Shown here: positions 43,001 through 45,656 of the stretch, piece after piece | Layout: each line of letters opens with the position of its first letter | Position numbering within the stretch: the first letter of the stretch is position 1 | Source of the DNA: Azospirillum sp. B4 | Lineage (GTDB): Bacteria; Pseudomonadota; Alphaproteobacteria; Azospirillales; Azospirillaceae | Assembly (NCBI RefSeq): GCF_000333275.1 | Contig: NZ_BACU01000068.1 | Span: 1 to 45,656, forward strand | DNA length: 45,656 nt | Direction of reading: 5' to 3' | Notes under the pieces: model-generated | The model's database searches: none | What the model saw: the letters and a program-made list of their open reading frames with translations, nothing else | Told to the model about the DNA's origin: nothing | Made by a program: the position numbers and the translations under genes

Positions 43001-43280
43001 TGAAATGCTCGCATGCAATCTTCCCGTCGTTGATGTCCAGTGGCCGGAATCCCGTTTCAACGACCCTGAGGTGACGGGAATGCTTGAGTATGCGGATCCC
43101 AACCCTGAGTCGATATTGGCGGCGATGCTGCGCCTGCTGGACGACCCCTCACTGGTCGAGCGTCGCCTCAAATGCGCCGCGAACTATTTGATTCGGTTTC
43201 CAGGCCCCATTGAGCAGGCACGGCAATTCGAGCGGCACTTGTTCGATATCGTCGCAGATCGCGCACCTTCGCAGCCTTGA
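40032..43280 (+). CDS. Large glycosyltransferase with two GT-B (GT4-like) modules
   Basis: 1082 residues from GTG 40032 (AAGAGGG ribosome-binding site). The N-terminus has a small repeat module (FWDRAYLDQNPDVRESVRTGKISAYSHWIEYGAQEGRHGF) known from bacterial glycan-synthesis proteins. The first GT-B module (about 360-710) shows LGAQIVYDIDDLFFEP, RVVIAYFSGTWTHHADF, LPVYSDVDITLAPLEPNPYCESKSELKIFEAALF, and a GT4 C-terminal helix. The second (about 735-1080) starts with LNICIVVPDVSAGSGGFRSLFRL and includes YFVQDFEPWFYPLG and KIIFLARPEMPRRCYG, resembling WsaF-type rhamnosyltransferases. It probably adds two sugar linkages in one surface-glycan chain. Donors and acceptors are unknown. The bidirectional terminator lies 73 bases after the stop. 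Confidence 0.92.
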   Translation: METKHITAVVEDQQASQAANVGTIQKKDISGVGILIAKVASDFILFWDRAYLDQNPDVRESVRTGKISAYSHWIEYGAQEGRHGFSDWEKSRVTDASRALLKTFDYVAHGNQGDAITTLGEALAQLDGRKNDNPFIPASALLHDLEIGLELDLADRKTLLGPTLFAAGLVSTLLPQGEDFARQWFKRLTPILGKLYKGARYPNRESDLAWWSRLVEWLIAPSHAYADLRTIMLAVWERPSPAVPQKERGLPQPSERMCRVLMIFWATAAQLAGEPKDALGVAVTLMREMVSDRERRCYRWIRETLLAQYDQLASTGSVERASVFDVLLAAFRMTFGAHQIRAAFAIFELFGVRHVSELPATFDEDEPTKDFDFVFLTGLQDGESKRYRVLNVADALEDAGYHVTTLLPYEQDSFFARCASIGRLVVFRAPLVEEINRIINRAHKLGAQIVYDIDDLFFEPTLAEHIRGIDLLRPAERAGTKVGIELYRSALFAADVGTFSTRLLAEFAQRNGLPSAVIKNSHGPFERRIAGLFPHPRPVRDRVVIAYFSGTWTHHADFAECEEALLEVMRRHPNVEFLLAGHLDLGPAWVEFAGRVRRLPFQPHQLMLPVYSDVDITLAPLEPNPYCESKSELKIFEAALFAVPCVATATEPFREAIEHGVSGFVARSKDDWLAAIENLVVDRDLRLAMGERARASALEKYSDTGIGKSYINNLAAVSVRYPIAASGGVNKARSLNICIVVPDVSAGSGGFRSLFRLCQHLSLFGHRVVLNLTESSASDEALAHYIGQHFGSFDFTITTRLPPLAFDLAIATFWTTARRCRDLALAVGGRAAYFVQDFEPWFYPLGNEYFQAEDTYKLGLAMVTYTPFLTRKFKESYNVDCRHVDMVIDRSVYYERPGITRKKRKIIFLARPEMPRRCYGISVTALRMLKSLRPELDIVFYGSNSVDPNYVGFPHTNLGIISNLDTLAQLYSEGTVGLSISPTNPSHVPFEMLACNLPVVDVQWPESRFNDPEVTGMLEYADPNPESILAAMLRLLDDPSLVERRLKCAANYLIRFPGPIEQARQFERHLFDIVADRAPSQP

Positions 43281-43352
43281 GAGGTTCAGGGTAATATGAC
43301 GCGAGGCAGCACCTGCCGGCTCGAACACGGAGTTCTGCGCAGTTCCCGGTGA

Positions 43353-43397
43353 AAAATGGCCCTGGCCGGCTCTGATCGAGCCGGCCAGGGCCATTTT
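43353..43397. terminator. Bidirectional Rho-independent terminator
   Basis: A perfect 20-bp stem (43353-43372 with 43378-43397) encloses TGATC. It carries AAAA at its left foot and TTTT at its right foot, so it can terminate both the glycosyltransferase transcript and the leftward SDR/PhyH transcript. Confidence 0.88.
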
Positions 43398-43634
43398 GTT
43401 CCGAGCCGGATGAAGCGGGTGGGCCAAGCATGCCAAAAGGCTTCGAACCAACCGACGAGATGGTGGAGTTGAAGCCGGCAGCAGCGAGGGTGCCAGTGAT
43501 GTCGATGCCGTCACGGCCGCTGTGCGCGGACGTTGCCGGTAAGGAACTCAATGGCGCCCCGTCGCTTTACCTGCGACCGCCCACCAAAGGGGGACGGGGG
43601 TGGCCGTCGCGCCGACCGGCCGGCCGAGTGAACA
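43398..43634. other. Intergenic stretch with a possible fibre-gene remnant
   Basis: On the minus strand, an in-frame stretch near 43430-43520 reads GRDGIDITGTLAAAGFNSTI and SVGSKPFGMLGPPAS, phrases of the kind found in tail-fibre-like proteins. It runs into the terminator and has no complete gene. It may be a relic related to the fibre-like gene at 36737. Confidence 0.3.
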
Positions 43635-44345
43635 TCAATAGGACTTCGGTGTGCCGTCATAAGCGAAGAAACGGCCCGAATCCGCCAAGCCAAAGGCATC
43701 AATGACGCGAGCCATTCCGGCGACACTCTCGTCCGGTGACAGCGCTGCCGCAGCGCCGCCCAAGTCGGTACGAACCCAGCCTGGTGACAGGATTCCAACC
43801 GCAATTCCGCGCTTGGAAAGCTCTTTGGCCAACGCGGCGAAGCCGATATGGACCGCAGCCTTGCTCATCGCGTAGCCATAATAATCGGGAAATGTTTCAG
43901 CTGCGATGCCGACCGAAGTTCCGAGCACAAAGACCTTGCTGCCGGCATGCCGGGACAGGGATGGAAGGAGCGCGCGTGTTACCAGCAGAGGAGCCACCGC
44001 GTTGGCGGAGAACAGATCGTGCAGAACGCGCGGTTCTAACGTCTCGAGTGTTTGCCCGCTCTCGCCTTTATAAACCTCCGGGCCGATGACACCGGCATTG
44101 TTGATTAATATGTCCACCGGCAGAGATTCGATCAGTTGCCCGAATGCCGAAACGGCGTCGGCGTCCGTAACATCTAGGTGTGCCGTGTGCACGCGATCCG
44201 GAAACGCCGCTTTCAGATCGCAAAGCGCGGCATTTCCCTCAGGGTTCCTTCCGGTCGCCACAACCGCGTCACCAGAGCGCGCGTAAAAACGGGCGAACTC
44301 AAGGCCAAGCCCGCGCGTCGCCCCGGTGACGACAACCCTCCTCAT
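43635..44345 (-). CDS. Short-chain dehydrogenase/reductase
   Basis: 236 residues from ATG 44345, overlapping the PhyH stop by four bases (ATGA); a start at 44360 would add five residues inside that gene. TGATRGLG, a strand-4 NNAGVIGPEVY, LGTSVGIAAE and YAMSKAAV are the SDR motifs. The C-terminal half (LSPGWVRTDLGGAAAALSPDESV) matches carbonyl-reductase-like or C-factor-like SDRs rather than FabG. It is the second gene of a two-gene leftward operon with the PhyH oxygenase and may oxidise or reduce the hydroxylated product. The substrate is unknown. Confidence 0.9.
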   Translation of the reverse strand: MRRVVVTGATRGLGLEFARFYARSGDAVVATGRNPEGNAALCDLKAAFPDRVHTAHLDVTDADAVSAFGQLIESLPVDILINNAGVIGPEVYKGESGQTLETLEPRVLHDLFSANAVAPLLVTRALLPSLSRHAGSKVFVLGTSVGIAAETFPDYYGYAMSKAAVHIGFAALAKELSKRGIAVGILSPGWVRTDLGGAAAALSPDESVAGMARVIDAFGLADSGRFFAYDGTPKSY

Positions 44346-45268
44346 CGTTCGAAATGCCAATAGTGACAGCCATTTTCGCCGTACCGCCGGACATCTTCCC
44401 CTATGTCACGTCGAACCGTCGTACCGCTGAAATGACTGATCATGGCCCGGCGCTCAAGAAGCGGGTTGTTGGGCGGCGCCCCCCGATGGACGAGCTTGCC
44501 GTGCCAAATGAGAATGTCGCCCTTGTTTCCGAGGAACCGGCGGATCGGCAGTCCTCGTCTCTCGATCTCCGAAGCATATGCTTCGTTCGTGAAGATTTCG
44601 GCATATTGGGCCCAGTGGCCGCCGTCCTTCTCTAGATTGGTTTGATTCGCGAATTCGTCAGCCAGGAGCGCCTGGACACGGCTGCGACGAACGCAGGGCC
44701 ATTTGTGCGATCCGGGAACAAATTCAAATGGACCAACATCCGGGCTGATATCGTCCAAGGCGAACCAAACAGCACAGTAATTGGAGAAAACATAATCCGG
44801 GTTGAGGTAGTCGTCCTGATGCCAGCCCCGCTCCGTGCTGTGATAGGCTGTCAGAATAAAATGGAGCCCCATGTCCTGGAACAAAAGTTCCTTCAGTACC
44901 GATTGAATCCTGTCATTCAATGTCATACGCCGGATGACGTCATGGTCCAGATAGGGGGTGAAATTGGCAAAATGCTTCTTGCCAAGTTGGAGGCTGGAGC
45001 GAAGTTCATTGTATTCAGCGATTATATCATCGCTCAGGAAATTCTGGACAACCACAAATCCATCGCGTCGCCAATCCCGCTGAAGTGGTGTTAGCGTCGA
45101 TTCGTCAACATTGGCCTTATCGAGGTAAGGCACTTTGTCGTCGGGAAAATCCTCCGCTAAGTCGGAAAAGGAAACACTCACGCCACGAACTTTCAGCGCA
45201 TCGACCCTGGCAGCGGAATCATAGACCATGCCATTGCGCCGAATGCTGGATTTGCTTTCCATACTCAT
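44342..45268 (-). CDS. Phytanoyl-CoA dioxygenase (PhyH) family Fe(II)/2-oxoglutarate oxygenase
   Basis: 308 residues. The facial triad is visible: His150 and Asp152 (GWHQDDYL) and the distal His261 (WHGKLVHRG), with Arg274 (ERRAMISHFSG) for 2-oxoglutarate. FVVVQNFLSDDIIAEYNELR is the usual N-terminal entry to the PhyH fold, and FEFVPGSHKWP the conserved segment before the distal motif. Family members hydroxylate small molecules, including sugars, lipids and secondary metabolites. In a glycan island it may hydroxylate a sugar or lipid carrier. ATG 45268 and ATG 45262 are both possible; the first is given. The next gene overlaps its stop. Confidence 0.92.
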   Translation of the reverse strand: MSMESKSSIRRNGMVYDSAARVDALKVRGVSVSFSDLAEDFPDDKVPYLDKANVDESTLTPLQRDWRRDGFVVVQNFLSDDIIAEYNELRSSLQLGKKHFANFTPYLDHDVIRRMTLNDRIQSVLKELLFQDMGLHFILTAYHSTERGWHQDDYLNPDYVFSNYCAVWFALDDISPDVGPFEFVPGSHKWPCVRRSRVQALLADEFANQTNLEKDGGHWAQYAEIFTNEAYASEIERRGLPIRRFLGNKGDILIWHGKLVHRGAPPNNPLLERRAMISHFSGTTVRRDIGEDVRRYGENGCHYWHFER

Positions 45269-45656
45269 AGTACCCCATTGAATAAATGCCCAGCGGCCTC
45301 ACCCAGGCAAGGGAATGCGCGTCAGCCTAGGACTATATTCATCAACCAATCCGATTGCCAACTGAGATAAAAAAATGATGGGGGTACCGCCTTAAGGTAC
45401 CAGCATCCAGAATGAAGGATTGTCCCATATGATGAGTTGGCGTCGGACACGCGGGATTGGCCGTTGGTGACATTCGATGGCTCCCGCCGCGTGTCGATGA
45501 CAATCGTCGCCACGTTGGCGTTGACCTGTCCGGCTGGGTGCCTGCCACATCCAGGCCCGGGGACATGATTGGGGCACGTTCCCGCATTCACTGCGACGGA
45601 ATCCCCCCGCGCCAACGTAACTATGCTATAAGCACATTGTCGGTGGCGGGGTGATG
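45269..45656. other. Window-end stretch without a supported gene
   Basis: 388 bases. Overlapping minus-strand frames at 45322-45615 lack ribosome-binding sites and a recognisable domain. A short imperfect palindrome GGTACC...GGTACC lies at about 45384-45400. Nothing else was recognised. Confidence 0.4.

Noticed and set aside
43168..43551. A 127-residue minus-strand protein over the glycosyltransferase 3' end
   Set aside because: It runs through a strong bidirectional terminator and overlaps a well-supported gene; only the distal phrases resemble a fibre relic.
45322..45615. A 97-residue minus-strand protein near the window end
   Set aside because: No ribosome-binding site or recognisable domain; several overlapping frames are open only because of composition.

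Overview
The window is a GC-rich chromosomal segment from an alphaproteobacterium. The lifestyle signals are TonB-dependent uptake, non-phosphorylative sugar catabolism and LldD. The style of the TonB receptor fits Azospirillaceae, Caulobacterales or Sphingomonadales; an Azospirillaceae member is my best guess, but the sequence does not settle it. No rRNA, tRNA, CRISPR array or complete insertion sequence was recognised.

Region 1 (1-16.6 kb) reads as one deoxy-sugar (L-fucose type) regulon around a GntR/FCD regulator at 11860-12570. Leftward from the regulator run an enolase-family acid-sugar dehydratase, an amidohydrolase-type lactonase, an MFS transporter and an exported parallel beta-helix protein, possibly a GH141-like alpha-L-fucosidase. 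Rightward run an FAH-family 2,4-diketo-3-deoxy-acid hydrolase, an aldo/keto reductase, an SDR and L-lactate dehydrogenase lldD. Together these match the oxidative L-fucose route to pyruvate and L-lactate. A rhamnose/fucose mutarotase diverges from a second leftward operon: a DUF4432 epimerase-like protein, an SDR, a CaiB-type CoA transferase, a leaderless solute-binding-like protein, a crotonase and an FAH protein cut by the window edge. A near-palindromic 13-bp motif (ATATCTNANATAT) lies at three promoters of this region, overlapping the predicted -10 at two of them, so it is the likely operator.

Region 2 (16.6-22.3 kb) holds a small membrane protein of unknown function, a doubtful short ORF with a TonB-receptor fragment beside it, a divergent ArsR regulator/SDR pair, and a TonB-dependent receptor.

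Region 3 (22.6-29.1 kb) is a catabolic cluster: a PuuE-like polysaccharide deacetylase-fold hydrolase, an arylmalonate decarboxylase/maleate isomerase-fold protein lacking the usual cysteines, a class A FAD monooxygenase, an MhpR-like IclR regulator, an isochorismatase-fold amidase, and an alpha/beta hydrolase lacking the usual serine. The set recalls N-heterocycle or maleamate-type pathways. Gene remnants lie at 25.9-26.1 kb and 28.9 kb.

Region 4 (29.1-34.8 kb) is a tight operon of a GntR/FCD regulator, a trans-sulfuration-type PLP enzyme and a CUT1 ABC importer whose ATPase lacks the usual C-terminal domain.

Region 5 (34.85-45.66 kb) has lower GC and many remnants and looks like an acquired surface-glycan island. 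It holds a methyltransferase-like protein with a coiled-coil tail, a membrane-anchored protein with a phage-tail-fibre-like C-terminus, a zinc-ribbon methyltransferase, a 1082-residue double glycosyltransferase, and an SDR/PhyH oxygenase pair.

Three copies of a ~100-bp interspersed element (15.34, 23.61 and 27.13 kb) share a three-hairpin architecture with compensatory changes in the stems. One copy supplies the 3' end of the IclR gene. This element and the shared operator are the most interesting non-coding signals.
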